From assembly GCF_900110455.1 (NCBI RefSeq), contig NZ_FOIS01000001.1:372001-436000 (forward strand): a stretch of DNA of 64,000 nucleotides, in the 5' to 3' direction. Source of the stretch: Natrinema salifodinae (GTDB taxonomy: Archaea; Halobacteriota; Halobacteria; Halobacteriales; Natrialbaceae). The translations under genes were made by a program, and so were the position numbers. Shown here one piece after another: positions 8,418 to 16,585 of this stretch (position 1 is its first letter; every line of letters begins with the position of its first letter). The notes under the pieces were generated by a model. That model did not search any database and was not told where the DNA came from. It worked only from the letters and a program-made list of their open reading frames with translations.

Positions 8418-9368
8418 TCAGTTCCCGGCGCCCGAGGCGGCTTCTTCGGCGGAGGTCGGCGTGCCCTCGGGGATGAAGGCTTCGGGGTTGGTGCCGACGT
8501 CGTCGCCGAGCTGGACTGACGAGCCCGCGTGTTCGGCGATGTCGGCCTGGTCGTCGTAGTCGGAGTCCTTGACGACGACCTCGGTCGGGTTACCGTTCGC
8601 GCCGGCGTCGATGGCGGTGTTCTGGCCGTTCATCTGAATCTGGCAGCCCTCGATCTCGATCGTGCCGGGGGCCCAGGCCCAGATACCGCGGCCGGCGTAG
8701 CCCTCGCTGCCGTCGACGTAGACGCTGGAGTTGGTCACCTTGCTGCCCTCGGTAGCCAGTCGGAAGTGAGAGACGTAACAGTTCGCGGCGAAGCAGCTGT
8801 CGATGTGGATCGTACCGCCGCCCTTGTTCCCGGGCGCGGAGCCGTAGATCGCGTTGTCCGCGAAGTTCTGGATGTTGACGTTCTTGAAGTCGATGTGACC
8901 GCTGTGGTCCGGGGCGACCCAGAAGGCGGTCTGGCCGTGCCCGTTGGGGTTGCCGTTACCCGTGCTCGAGCCGTCACCGAGGTAGACGTTTTCGACGGTG
9001 CTCGTTTCGCCGCCAGTGTCGGAGATGCCGAAGGTGGCCGTGCCGGTGCCGGAGGTGTTCTCGCCTTTGAATCCGACGTTCCGGATCGTCCAGCCGCTCC
9101 CGTGAGCGGTGATGATGATGTCCTGGCCGGTCGTCATGTCGATGAGCTTGTTCTCCCAGGTCTCACCGGAGTCGACGGTGATCGTCTGCCCTTCGGCTTC
9201 GATAACCTCGTAGTCGTCCTGGGCCGCAGCGGCACCGGCCCCGCCGAGTGCGGTCGTCGCGGTCGCCACCGCGGCGAGCGAGCGCACGTAGTTTCGGCGA
9301 GTTAATCCGGTGTTACGGCCTGTAGTCGGAGTAGATTCCGTCTCGGACGTACGGGGATTCTGCGCCAT
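8418..9368 (-). CDS. Tat-exported right-handed beta-helix protein, short form
   Basis: This 316-residue third paralogue has a Tat signal LTRRNYVRSLAAVATATTAL (about residues 23-42) and a beta-helix domain whose strands align closely with the protein at 2025-4049 (GQTITVDSGETWENKLIDM, WTIRNVGFKG, DHSGHIDFKNVNIQNFADN, GGGTIHIDSC). It ends right after the conserved linker IPEGTPTSAEEAASG and so lacks the repeat module of the other two. The sharp end at the linker suggests modular gain or loss. It is probably extracellular. Confidence 0.85.
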   Translation of the reverse strand: MAQNPRTSETESTPTTGRNTGLTRRNYVRSLAAVATATTALGGAGAAAAQDDYEVIEAEGQTITVDSGETWENKLIDMTTGQDIIITAHGSGWTIRNVGFKGENTSGTGTATFGISDTGGETSTVENVYLGDGSSTGNGNPNGHGQTAFWVAPDHSGHIDFKNVNIQNFADNAIYGSAPGNKGGGTIHIDSCFAANCYVSHFRLATEGSKVTNSSVYVDGSEGYAGRGIWAWAPGTIEIEGCQIQMNGQNTAIDAGANGNPTEVVVKDSDYDDQADIAEHAGSSVQLGDDVGTNPEAFIPEGTPTSAEEAASGAGN

Positions 9369-9394
9369 ACATGTCCGTAACTCCGCCTTACGCC

Positions 9395-9404
9395 CATAAA
9401 CTTT
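9395..9404 (-). promoter_or_regulatory. TATA-type promoter AAAGTTTATG
   Basis: The minus-strand AAAGTTTATG ends 26 nt before the ATG at 9368, nearly the same placement as in both paralogues. Confidence 0.65.
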
Positions 9405-9422
9405 TTCTTGTCATCATGGCTT

Positions 9423-9434
9423 AAATTTACAGAC
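9423..9434 (-). promoter_or_regulatory. Shared upstream element GTCTGTAAATTT
   Basis: Identical 12-mer to 7831-7842, 18 bp upstream of the TATA-type element. Confidence 0.5.
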
Positions 9435-9662
9435 TATATTTCTAACACTAGGAAGAGAGCCACAATCTACCGGGAATAAGCCACGAATATACGAATGACT
9501 GGAACAATGATACCGGCGCTCGTAACCGCTTCTTAGACGAGGAAATACGATACTGTCGGCTCGAAATCGTGGTTTCCGAGCGGAATCGGACGGTCGACGG
9601 CGAGCGACGGCCCCGCGGAAGACCGTACCGTTTCGCCGGCCCATGATCGTATTTCTCGGCCC

Positions 9663-9677
9663 GTAATAGCCTATTAC
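9663..9677. promoter_or_regulatory. Palindrome GTAATAG-C-CTATTAC
   Basis: A perfect 7-bp-arm inverted repeat about 295 bp upstream of the gene start at 9368, related to the palindrome at 8001-8017. Confidence 0.45.
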
Positions 9678-10002
9678 CGGCCGTTTTGCGGCTCGACAGC
9701 GGTTCTTCGGTTACTGACGAGCAGCGAGGACGGGTTCGACCGACGAAGCGGTGATCCGCCGATCCGACCCGACGATCGTGATCGAGGTGCAGCGAGGTGT
9801 CCGCTCGGTGCGGACGCTCGCGGGTTCGGCTCGCGATCACCGGTCTGCTCGCGCGCCGTTACGCGCGCGATGATCCATTATGTCGTCCGGTCGGTGTACC
9901 AGGCGAACCTGCAGGGCGATCAGAACGGCGAGCGCATCGAGTTCCGTCCCCGCGTCCGGCCCGGCTCCCGGCGGCCCGAGACGATCGGCGACCGGCGGGT
10001 CG

Positions 10003-11790
10003 CTACGATTCGCTGCTGATCGCGTACATCTCGAACTCGTCGTTCGAGACGACCTTGTTCGTCCCCGGATCGGCGTCGAGGCCCCGCAGTGCGGCGTTGC
10101 TGTAGCGGAGTTCCTCGTAGACGCCGACCTCCTTCGTCCTGTCCCACTCCGTCATGACGAAGTAGTACTCGTCGGTCGGATAGGCCCCGCTGTAGTTGCC
10201 GTCGTTGAATTCGTCGCGGTCGACAGTCCCGGTCGACGCCGAGGCGCCGCTGATCCCGTTGCCCGGCAGTCCGTTGAGCCCGTGATCGTACCGGTAGGGA
10301 TCGTATCCCATCCCGGCGTAGGGCACGCCGTCGGCCTGGTGCTCGAAGCCGTCCTCGTAGCCGCTCATCATCTGCGGGGTGACGTGCTGGCCCGGATTGT
10401 AGATCAGCGGCGACGTGAACACCGTCATCAGCCCGAGGATGAGACAGATCCCGACCACCAGCGCCGTGACCGCGTTCGCGCCGGACGGCGAAATCGCGCT
10501 CGAGAGCCCGCCCGCGAACTGCGCGAGGGCGATCCCGGCCAGGATCGTCAACAGTACGTAGATGAACCCGACCTGGCGAAACGCCATGGTCGGCGTCCCG
10601 ACGAAGTAGACCGCGAACATCCCGCCCAGCGGGACCAACGCGAGCGCGAAGTAGTTGACGAAGGACGTGGTCTCGCGGTCGAGGCTCGACCGGCCGAGCC
10701 AGACGAGCAGGACGAAGACGGCGACGACCAAGCCGATGATCGCCGCGTCGAGGAAGAGTTTGACGAACAGTTCGGCCAGACTTCCGCCGATCTCGGTCAG
10801 CGACCCCCCGCGCTGGTCGACCTCGGTCCCGGCGCCGACGTCCTGAGCGACCAGGCCGGTGAGGAGGCCGCTGAAGGCGTCCCGGAACCGTTCGTTGCCG
10901 AGCGCCCAGAGCCCGAACAGGCCCCCGAGCGAGAGCGTGTGCGCGTACGTCGTCGGATGCTCGAGCATGGGGTGGTCGTCGAAGCGCCGGCGGGCGAGGT
11001 ACTGGATCCCGCTGATCGCGCCGACGAGAACGACGATGTTGAACATCTGCTGGGGGTGGACGAACAGGAGCGCCAGACCGGTCAGGAAGAGCAGGGCACT
11101 GAACGGCGAGAGGCCAAACGGGAGCCGTTCGATCGTCGCCCGCCGGTGGAGGTAGGCGACGATCGCGAAGAGCACGGGCGGGACGAGAAACAGCGCGTTC
11201 GAGTTGGTGTGGACGCCCATGTGCGTCGCGATGTTGTTGACCGGCAGCACCATCCAGGAGACGATCGCGGCCAGGCCGACCGCCGGGCCGCTCCCGGCCA
11301 TGTCGCGGACGACCAGCGGGACGAAAATCACGAACGGAGCGAAGAGGACGACCATGCCGATCAACAGCCCGCGCTCGATCGGCACGCCGCCGACGAAGTA
11401 CAGGACCGTCGCGATGGTGTGGAGACCGGGGTAGAACAGCTCGTGGGGCGCGGTCACGCCGGTGACGATATCCCGCGTCCAGCCCAGGTGGGTGAGCGCG
11501 TCGCCCATCCCGGCGAAGTGGTAGTTTCGGACGACGGGCAGGCTCACGGTGGCCGTGACCGTCAGCCCGCCGAGGGCGATGCCGAGCCCCTGAAGGCGAC
11601 CGCGGCAGGTGAGGCTGGTGCCGACCGCGATCGCCAGCGCGAGCGCGAACCCGGCCCAGGTGACTAGCGGCGTCCCCGCGAAGACCGAGGACTCGTAGGT
11701 CGTCGCCGGATTCGCTCTCGCCACGAGGATCCCGGCCGCAACCGCGAGGAACCCGACCGCCATCGTCGCGTCGAGCGTGGATCGTCTCAT
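10003..11790 (-). CDS. Multi-pass membrane protein, possible GT-C glycosyltransferase or polymerase
   Basis: This 595-residue protein has roughly a dozen membrane helices, then a soluble C-terminal region of about 110 residues (from GYEDGFEHQADGVPY to the end). Between the early helices lies an outward loop with GMGDALTHLGWTRDI and HELFYPGLHTIA. Acidic/His residues in such a loop recall GT-C glycosyltransferases and glycan polymerases. I do not recognise a named family. Its place among a flippase and glycosyltransferases suggests glycan polymerisation or transfer on the outer face of the membrane. A GGTGAG ribosome-binding site lies just before the ATG, and an ATAACAAAC element lies 70 nt upstream. 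Confidence 0.7.
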   Translation of the reverse strand: MRRSTLDATMAVGFLAVAAGILVARANPATTYESSVFAGTPLVTWAGFALALAIAVGTSLTCRGRLQGLGIALGGLTVTATVSLPVVRNYHFAGMGDALTHLGWTRDIVTGVTAPHELFYPGLHTIATVLYFVGGVPIERGLLIGMVVLFAPFVIFVPLVVRDMAGSGPAVGLAAIVSWMVLPVNNIATHMGVHTNSNALFLVPPVLFAIVAYLHRRATIERLPFGLSPFSALLFLTGLALLFVHPQQMFNIVVLVGAISGIQYLARRRFDDHPMLEHPTTYAHTLSLGGLFGLWALGNERFRDAFSGLLTGLVAQDVGAGTEVDQRGGSLTEIGGSLAELFVKLFLDAAIIGLVVAVFVLLVWLGRSSLDRETTSFVNYFALALVPLGGMFAVYFVGTPTMAFRQVGFIYVLLTILAGIALAQFAGGLSSAISPSGANAVTALVVGICLILGLMTVFTSPLIYNPGQHVTPQMMSGYEDGFEHQADGVPYAGMGYDPYRYDHGLNGLPGNGISGASASTGTVDRDEFNDGNYSGAYPTDEYYFVMTEWDRTKEVGVYEELRYSNAALRGLDADPGTNKVVSNDEFEMYAISSES

Positions 11791-12111
11791 GCGTTCTCAC
11801 CGGGCTCGCCCGGGCCAGTCTCCGTACGCATACGTTGCTCGTCTCGTCGGTCCTGTCGGGGTTTGTTATACGGCTCTTACCCGCGAACTCGATGCGCAGC
11901 GGTAGCACGGCCGTCTCAGTCCCGTAGCGCGCAGCCGTTTCGCTCGCCGTCACCGACCGTCGAACGGCCGACGGTATGCGGTCCCTGCGGTCCGTTGATC
12001 GGCCGTTGCCGCTCGGCTACGGATCGCTTTCTCGATTTCCGAACGATCAACGGTTCTGATGGTTTTTGTAGGCGGTCGTGATGCGATCGGCCGACGACCG
12101 TCCACGTTACT
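11791..12111. other. Divergent intergenic region
   Basis: This 321 bp gap carries the ATAACAAAC promoter element for the leftward membrane protein gene (11861-11869). The rightward PP-loop gene has no obvious copy of that element. I found no small gene or RNA. Confidence 0.5.
11861..11869 (-). promoter_or_regulatory. ATAACAAA-type element
   Basis: The minus strand reads ATAACAAAC, 70 nt before the membrane protein gene start. It is one of nine such elements placed on the coding strand of genes in this locus. Confidence 0.55.
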
Positions 12112-13419
12112 ATGTCATCGATCATCATCGACGAACTCTCCGCCGCCGACGGGACCCTCGAGTGCTCGGTCCGGACGTCCGCCGACCTCGAGCGGTTCTT
12201 CACCGACGAACCGTTCCGAACCAGCTACGACGTGTCGATCGCGGACGTCCCCGACGGGGTGCTCGCGATCCCCGTCCTGGCGCAGATCTGCCCGGTCGCC
12301 TGGGCTAACGGGGCCGACATCTACGTCGACGAGGTCGACGCCACCTTCGCCCGCGCGCTCGAGGACGTTCGGGAGTCGCTGTGCGAGATGCACGACTTCC
12401 TCGAGGGCGGGACGCTCTACGCGAAGCGGACGATCGAGCCCGACCCCGAGACGACCGACGAGAGCGGGCTGCTGTTTACCGGCGGCGTCGACTCGACGTG
12501 TTCGTACGTCCGCCACCGCGAGGAGGACCCGACGCTGATCAGCATCCGCGGGTGGACGGTCACCCCCGACCCGTCCGACGACGAGAAGTGGGACGTCCTC
12601 CGCGATCGCATCTCGGGGTTCGCCGACGACCGCGGGCTCGAGACCGCCTTCGTCGAGTCGAACATGCTCTCGTTTCTCGACCACCCCATGCTGCTGGCCC
12701 ACTACAAGCGCTACGTCGACGGCGGCTGGTACAGCTCCGTCGGCCACGGCCTGGGCCTGCTCGGTCTCTGCGCGCCGATGGCCTACGCCCGCGGGATGGA
12801 CGACCTCTACGTCGCCGCGACCCACTGGGACGGCATCGACCTCGAGTGGGGCTCCCGTCCCGACGTCGACGAGCGCGTCCGCTGGGCCGGTACGCGGTGT
12901 CACCACGACGCCTACGAGCTCACCCGCCAGGAGCGGATCGACGCCATCGCCGACTACGTCCGCGACGAGGAGTCCGCCCTCCAACTCCAGACCTGCAACG
13001 ACCGGATGGACGGCAACTGCGGCGAGTGCGAGAAGTGCTACCGGACCGCCGTCGGCCTCCGCCTGGAGGGCCTCGACCCGTCGGACCACGGCTACCCGTT
13101 TACGGACGCCGACTACCACGAGCTCCGCGCCGCGCTCGAACGCGGCGACTGGGTCCTCGGCGAGGACGAGTACCACATGTGGGCGGACATCCGCGAGCGC
13201 GTCCGCGAGACGGAGCCGGCGACCCCGGCCGAGCGGGCCTTCTTCGAGTGGCTCGACGACGCGGATCTGGATGGCCTGGTCTCGGCGTCAGAGCCACCGC
13301 TAACCCACCGGCTCTTCTGGGTCGGTGCGAGAAACGCGCCGAACACCGTCTACAACGCGGTCTATCCGGCCTGGACGGCGGCGAAGGCCGGACTTCGACT
13401 CGTCCGATCCGATCGATAG
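12112..13419 (+). CDS. PP-loop ATP-pyrophosphatase family protein (QueC-like C-terminal Cys cluster)
   Basis: This 435-residue protein has a PP-loop LFTGGVDSTCSYV at residues 121-133, the ATP-binding signature of the adenine-nucleotide alpha-hydrolase fold. A Cys-rich motif TCNDRMDGNCGECEKCYRT near residues 292-310 resembles the structural zinc site of QueC/ExsB-type enzymes. Members adenylate a carboxylate or carbonyl and then add N or S. Within a polysaccharide locus, modification of a sugar acid is plausible, but queuosine or archaeosine chemistry is not supported by the neighbours. The protein has an N-terminal region of ~110 residues I do not recognise and a C-terminal ~100-residue extension. 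Confidence 0.75.
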   Translation: MSSIIIDELSAADGTLECSVRTSADLERFFTDEPFRTSYDVSIADVPDGVLAIPVLAQICPVAWANGADIYVDEVDATFARALEDVRESLCEMHDFLEGGTLYAKRTIEPDPETTDESGLLFTGGVDSTCSYVRHREEDPTLISIRGWTVTPDPSDDEKWDVLRDRISGFADDRGLETAFVESNMLSFLDHPMLLAHYKRYVDGGWYSSVGHGLGLLGLCAPMAYARGMDDLYVAATHWDGIDLEWGSRPDVDERVRWAGTRCHHDAYELTRQERIDAIADYVRDEESALQLQTCNDRMDGNCGECEKCYRTAVGLRLEGLDPSDHGYPFTDADYHELRAALERGDWVLGEDEYHMWADIRERVRETEPATPAERAFFEWLDDADLDGLVSASEPPLTHRLFWVGARNAPNTVYNAVYPAWTAAKAGLRLVRSDR

Positions 13420-13685
13420 CGAGTTCGAGACACGGTTCTGCGCTCTGCTTCCACTTCTCCCGTCCGTCGACGCCACAGTCGCTCACTCGGCCGTAGCCGA
13501 TCGCGCGGCGATCGGATCGATGGCTGGTCAGACGCGGGCGACGCTCCCGAGCGGGTAACGAGCAACGGAGAATCGAACTCACGGTCACAGTCACGGTTAC
13601 CGGTCACCCGGATACACCCCCTCCACGGACGCTCCGCGCCCTGTGAGCACTCAATACCGTCGGTCCGCCAGGAATCGTCCGCCGT

Positions 13686-15278
13686 TCACTCCATGTAGCC
13701 GAGGCCCTTCAGCCGGTCCTCTACGTCGTCGAAGTCCTCGTCGACCTCTTCGTCGCTCCGGGTCTTGGTCACCGTCGTGCGGTCGACCTTCGTCATCGCG
13801 GGCGTGGCCTCCTCGGCGAAGGCGTCGAACAGTACCCGCCCGTCGGCGTTCTCCGGAACCGGCTCGCCGATACCGTGCAGCAGCGTCGGCGCGACGTCGA
13901 CCACGCGGGCGCCGCGAAGCGTCGCGCCGGCGTCGATCGACGGGCCGCGACAGAGGACGATCCCCTCGCTGCGGTGGCTCGCGTCGTAGGGCTCGGTGTC
14001 GCCGAGGACCTCCTCCGCGACCGTACTGCGCGCCTCGTAGGTCCCCTGTCCGGTGACGACCAGGTCCGGCGACTCCTCGTCGGTAGGGAACAGTTCGTCG
14101 CCGTCGTGGACCTCGAGCAGCGGCTCGCCGTCGGCGTCGGTCGCCGACTCCAGAGCGGCGGTGATGTCGGCTTTCAGCTCCGGAATCTCGGCCGGCGAGA
14201 CGACGCCGTCGTCGAAGCGATCGGTGTCGTTGATGTAACAGTTGCCCGTGTCGTGGATGAACGCGACGGTGCGGTCGAAGTCGACGTCGTAGAGGGCGTG
14301 GTCGCCGGGAATCTGTTCGGCGACGGAGTCGACCAGGCGCCGAGGGAGCGACCGGACGAGCGTCTCCTCGGTGATCCCGACGCGATTGAGCGCGCCGGTG
14401 ATGGAGTCCTTGGAGATGCCGAGGCTCGCGAGCGCGCCGCGGGTGCCGTCGTCCTCGCGCCGGAAGAGGTAGCCCTCGTTCTCGAGGATGCGGTTGACGT
14501 AGACCAGCTCCTCGATCGGGCCGAAGCCGTGGTCGGAGACGACGTAGAGGTCCGCGTCGTGGTCGTCCGTGTACTCGATGACCTCGCCGAGGATCGCGTC
14601 GAGTTTCTTGTAGTGGGCGAGCAGCCGGTCCTCGTCCCAGATGAGGTGCTGGAAGCGGTCCGGTGCGGTGAAGACGAAGAAGAACAGCTGCCAGTCGTCG
14701 CCGGCCCGGTCCATCTGGACTTGCAACAGTTCGCGGCGCTTCGCGAGCATCTCGTCGACGGCTACCTCGAAGTCGTCCAACCGGTCCGCATACTCGGGAT
14801 AGTCGAGGCTAATCTCGTAGTCGGGAATCCGCGAATCGATCTCGTCCTGGAGATCGGGCGGATGGGCGAACTCTCGGTCGGTCGAGGGCGTCATCATGCC
14901 CGTGACCATCGAGCCGTCAACCTCGGTGGCGGGATAAGTCATCGGGACATTCCCGACGTGGGCCGGGCCGAGTTGCTCCCAGAGGGCCGGCTGCTGGAGA
15001 TCCCGGCTCGTGTACATCTCGTGACTGTATTCCGAAGAGAGGTTCTGGAAGCCGTAGATTCCGTGCTTATCCGGCCACACCCCGGTGGCGATCGACGGCC
15101 AGGCGAGTGGCGTCGTCGGCGGGCGAGTGCTCTCGAGTGTTCCGGACGCGCCCTCCTCGCGCATCCGGGCGAAGTTAGGGAGTTCGCCCTCGTCGCTCCA
15201 TTGCTCGATGAGTCTCCACGGCACGCCGTCGAGTCCGAGCACGAACGCTCGCTCGGAGGGGGTTGTAGATCCGCTCAT
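13686..15278 (-). CDS. Alkaline-phosphatase-superfamily phosphodiesterase/nucleotide pyrophosphatase
   Basis: This 530-residue protein starts with the metal-binding segment FVLGLDGVPW (Asp17). The nucleophile region RPPTTPLAWPSIATG (Thr55/56) follows, with TAPDRFQH (Asp207, His211) and VVSDHGFGP (Asp249, His250). This order of metal ligands matches the type I phosphodiesterase branch of the alkaline phosphatase superfamily. No signal peptide is visible, so it probably acts in the cytoplasm, perhaps on nucleotide sugars or lipid-linked intermediates. It diverges from the deacetylase gene, and both promoters carry ATAACAAAG. Confidence 0.85.
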   Translation of the reverse strand: MSGSTTPSERAFVLGLDGVPWRLIEQWSDEGELPNFARMREEGASGTLESTRPPTTPLAWPSIATGVWPDKHGIYGFQNLSSEYSHEMYTSRDLQQPALWEQLGPAHVGNVPMTYPATEVDGSMVTGMMTPSTDREFAHPPDLQDEIDSRIPDYEISLDYPEYADRLDDFEVAVDEMLAKRRELLQVQMDRAGDDWQLFFFVFTAPDRFQHLIWDEDRLLAHYKKLDAILGEVIEYTDDHDADLYVVSDHGFGPIEELVYVNRILENEGYLFRREDDGTRGALASLGISKDSITGALNRVGITEETLVRSLPRRLVDSVAEQIPGDHALYDVDFDRTVAFIHDTGNCYINDTDRFDDGVVSPAEIPELKADITAALESATDADGEPLLEVHDGDELFPTDEESPDLVVTGQGTYEARSTVAEEVLGDTEPYDASHRSEGIVLCRGPSIDAGATLRGARVVDVAPTLLHGIGEPVPENADGRVLFDAFAEEATPAMTKVDRTTVTKTRSDEEVDEDFDDVEDRLKGLGYME

Positions 15279-15335
15279 GATTACGTAGGTGAGACGTCGA
15301 AGACGCCTACTGTCCTGCAGGTCGCCCGACGGAGG

Positions 15336-15344
15336 CTTTGTTAT
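15336..15344 (-). promoter_or_regulatory. ATAACAAAG element
   Basis: The minus strand carries an exact ATAACAAAG, 57 nt before the phosphodiesterase gene start, in the divergent region shared with the deacetylase gene. Confidence 0.6.
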
Positions 15345-15485
15345 AGAGATGTTTCACGCGGTTCCCGGGCCGGGTCGCACCTGTTCGGTCGGGTTAACCC
15401 GTCGGTCGGTCCCGCCGGGACCGCAAGCGGGCGGTAGCCGGCCGTGAACCCGTCGCTTCTCGCCGTCGAGTCTCTCAGGTGATCC

Positions 15486-15494
15486 ATAACAAAG
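15486..15494 (+). promoter_or_regulatory. ATAACAAAG element
   Basis: Plus-strand ATAACAAAG. An ATG follows 24 nt downstream at 15519, close to the leaderless spacing seen at 16551-16586. That ATG is in a frame that ends after 14 codons, next to the deacetylase reading frame. Confidence 0.6.
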
Positions 15495-15518
15495 TCATCC
15501 CAGAAGGACCGTCCCGAT

Positions 15519-15563
15519 ATGAAACGCATTCAACCGTGGTGGGATCTGTGGGCAGCGTCGTAA
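15519..15563 (+). other. 14-codon ORF overlapping the deacetylase start (possible frameshifted N-terminus)
   Basis: The ATG at 15519 is well placed after the promoter element and encodes MKRIQPWWDLWAAS then a stop. One extra G in the run 15550-15552 would join MKRIQPWWDLW to the deacetylase frame at GSVVISLDAELGWG. So it may be the true N-terminus split by a 1-bp deletion, or a genuine short upstream ORF. Confidence 0.45.
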
Positions 15564-16480
15564 TCTCCCTCGACGCCGAGCTCGGTTGGGGCTTTCACGA
15601 CCTGGCCGACCCGCCCGCCGAACGGGTCGAAGCGGGCCGTCGCGGCTGGTCGGTCATGGTCGAACTGCTCGAGGAGTTCGACGTCCCGGCAACGTGGGCG
15701 ATCGTCGGCCACCTCATGCTCGACGATTGCGACGGGACCCACGCCGAGCATCCGGCGCCGGACGGCTGGTTCGAACGCGAGCGAACCGAGTGGGCGGATC
15801 GCGACGATCTCCGGTTCGGACCCGACCTGGTGTCGGACGTCCTCGAATCGGACGTCGACCACGAGTTCGCCAGCCACTCGTTCTCGCACGTGCTGTTCGG
15901 CCGGCCGGAGACGGACCACGAACTCGCCGTCGCCGAACTCGATCGCTGTCACGAGATCGCGGACGCCTGGGACCAGTCGATCAGCTCCTTCATCTATCCG
16001 CGCAACGACGTCGGGCACCGCGACGTCCTCGCCGAGCAAGGGATCGCGGCCTATCGCGGGAAGTCGCCGACTCGTGACGGCGTTCGCGGCGTGTTCGATT
16101 CGACGATCCGGGACCAGTCGATGCTGGTCGAACCGTCCGTCGACGAGTACGGCCTGGTCAACGTGCCGGCCTCGATGTTCCTGTTCGGATTCGAGGGTCC
16201 GGCGCGGACGGTCGCCGAGTCGATCTGGGAGGATCCGATGGTCGTGCTGGCCCGTCGCGGGATCGAGGAGGCGGCGCGGACGGACGGGATCTTTCACATG
16301 TGGCTCCACCCGAATAACCTGACCCACGAGCGAGACGACCGGCGGATGCGAGCGATCCTGTCGCATCTAGAGCGCCAGCGGACGGCGACGGACCTCACCG
16401 TCGAGACGCTGGCCGACGTCGCAGAGCGAGTCGCGGGAGCATCGTGTCTCGACGAGCGGGCGACGGTCAGCTGGAGCTAA
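15536..16480 (+). CDS. Polysaccharide deacetylase (NodB/CE4-like)
   Basis: The protein is about 314 residues and carries NodB-homology motifs: SLDAELGWGF (motif 1 Asp), EFASHSFSHVLFG (motif 2 H-x3-H metal site) and IYPRNDVGH (motif 3 region). Members hydrolyse N- or O-acetyl groups on polysaccharide sugars. The start is unclear: the frame is open from a GTG at 15479, which precedes the promoter element, and later GTG codons are at 15536, 15539 and 15548. The annotated start is the first one after the promoter. The true N-terminus may lie in the other frame (15519-15563). No signal peptide is visible, so it may act on lipid-linked precursors in the cytoplasm. Confidence 0.82.
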   Translation: MVGSVGSVVISLDAELGWGFHDLADPPAERVEAGRRGWSVMVELLEEFDVPATWAIVGHLMLDDCDGTHAEHPAPDGWFERERTEWADRDDLRFGPDLVSDVLESDVDHEFASHSFSHVLFGRPETDHELAVAELDRCHEIADAWDQSISSFIYPRNDVGHRDVLAEQGIAAYRGKSPTRDGVRGVFDSTIRDQSMLVEPSVDEYGLVNVPASMFLFGFEGPARTVAESIWEDPMVVLARRGIEEAARTDGIFHMWLHPNNLTHERDDRRMRAILSHLERQRTATDLTVETLADVAERVAGASCLDERATVSWS

Positions 16481-16550
16481 CGGCCGATCGAAATCACCGG
16501 AATCAGCCGAAGGGATCCGCTACTCGCCCGAACGAGACGGTACGGCGACG

Positions 16551-16559
16551 ATAACAAAG
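16551..16559 (+). promoter_or_regulatory. ATAACAAAG element
   Basis: An exact ATAACAAAG ends 26 nt before the ATG at 16586, the position of a TATA box for a leaderless transcript of the three-gene operon. Confidence 0.65.
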
Positions 16560-16585
16560 CACGCAGCCGACCCGTTCTCGGGCAG

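Larger units (their letters stand above)
9369..10002. other. Intergenic region upstream of third beta-helix gene
   Basis: This 634 bp gap contains the promoter (9395-9404), the shared 12-mer (9423-9434) and a palindrome (9663-9677) of the beta-helix gene. The remainder, up to the stop codon of the membrane protein gene at 10003, shows no convincing gene. Confidence 0.6.

Noticed and set aside
9880-11667. Long plus-strand open frame opposite the membrane protein gene
   Set aside because: The minus-strand frame has regular membrane helices and a promoter; this frame is Asp/Arg-rich shadow sequence.
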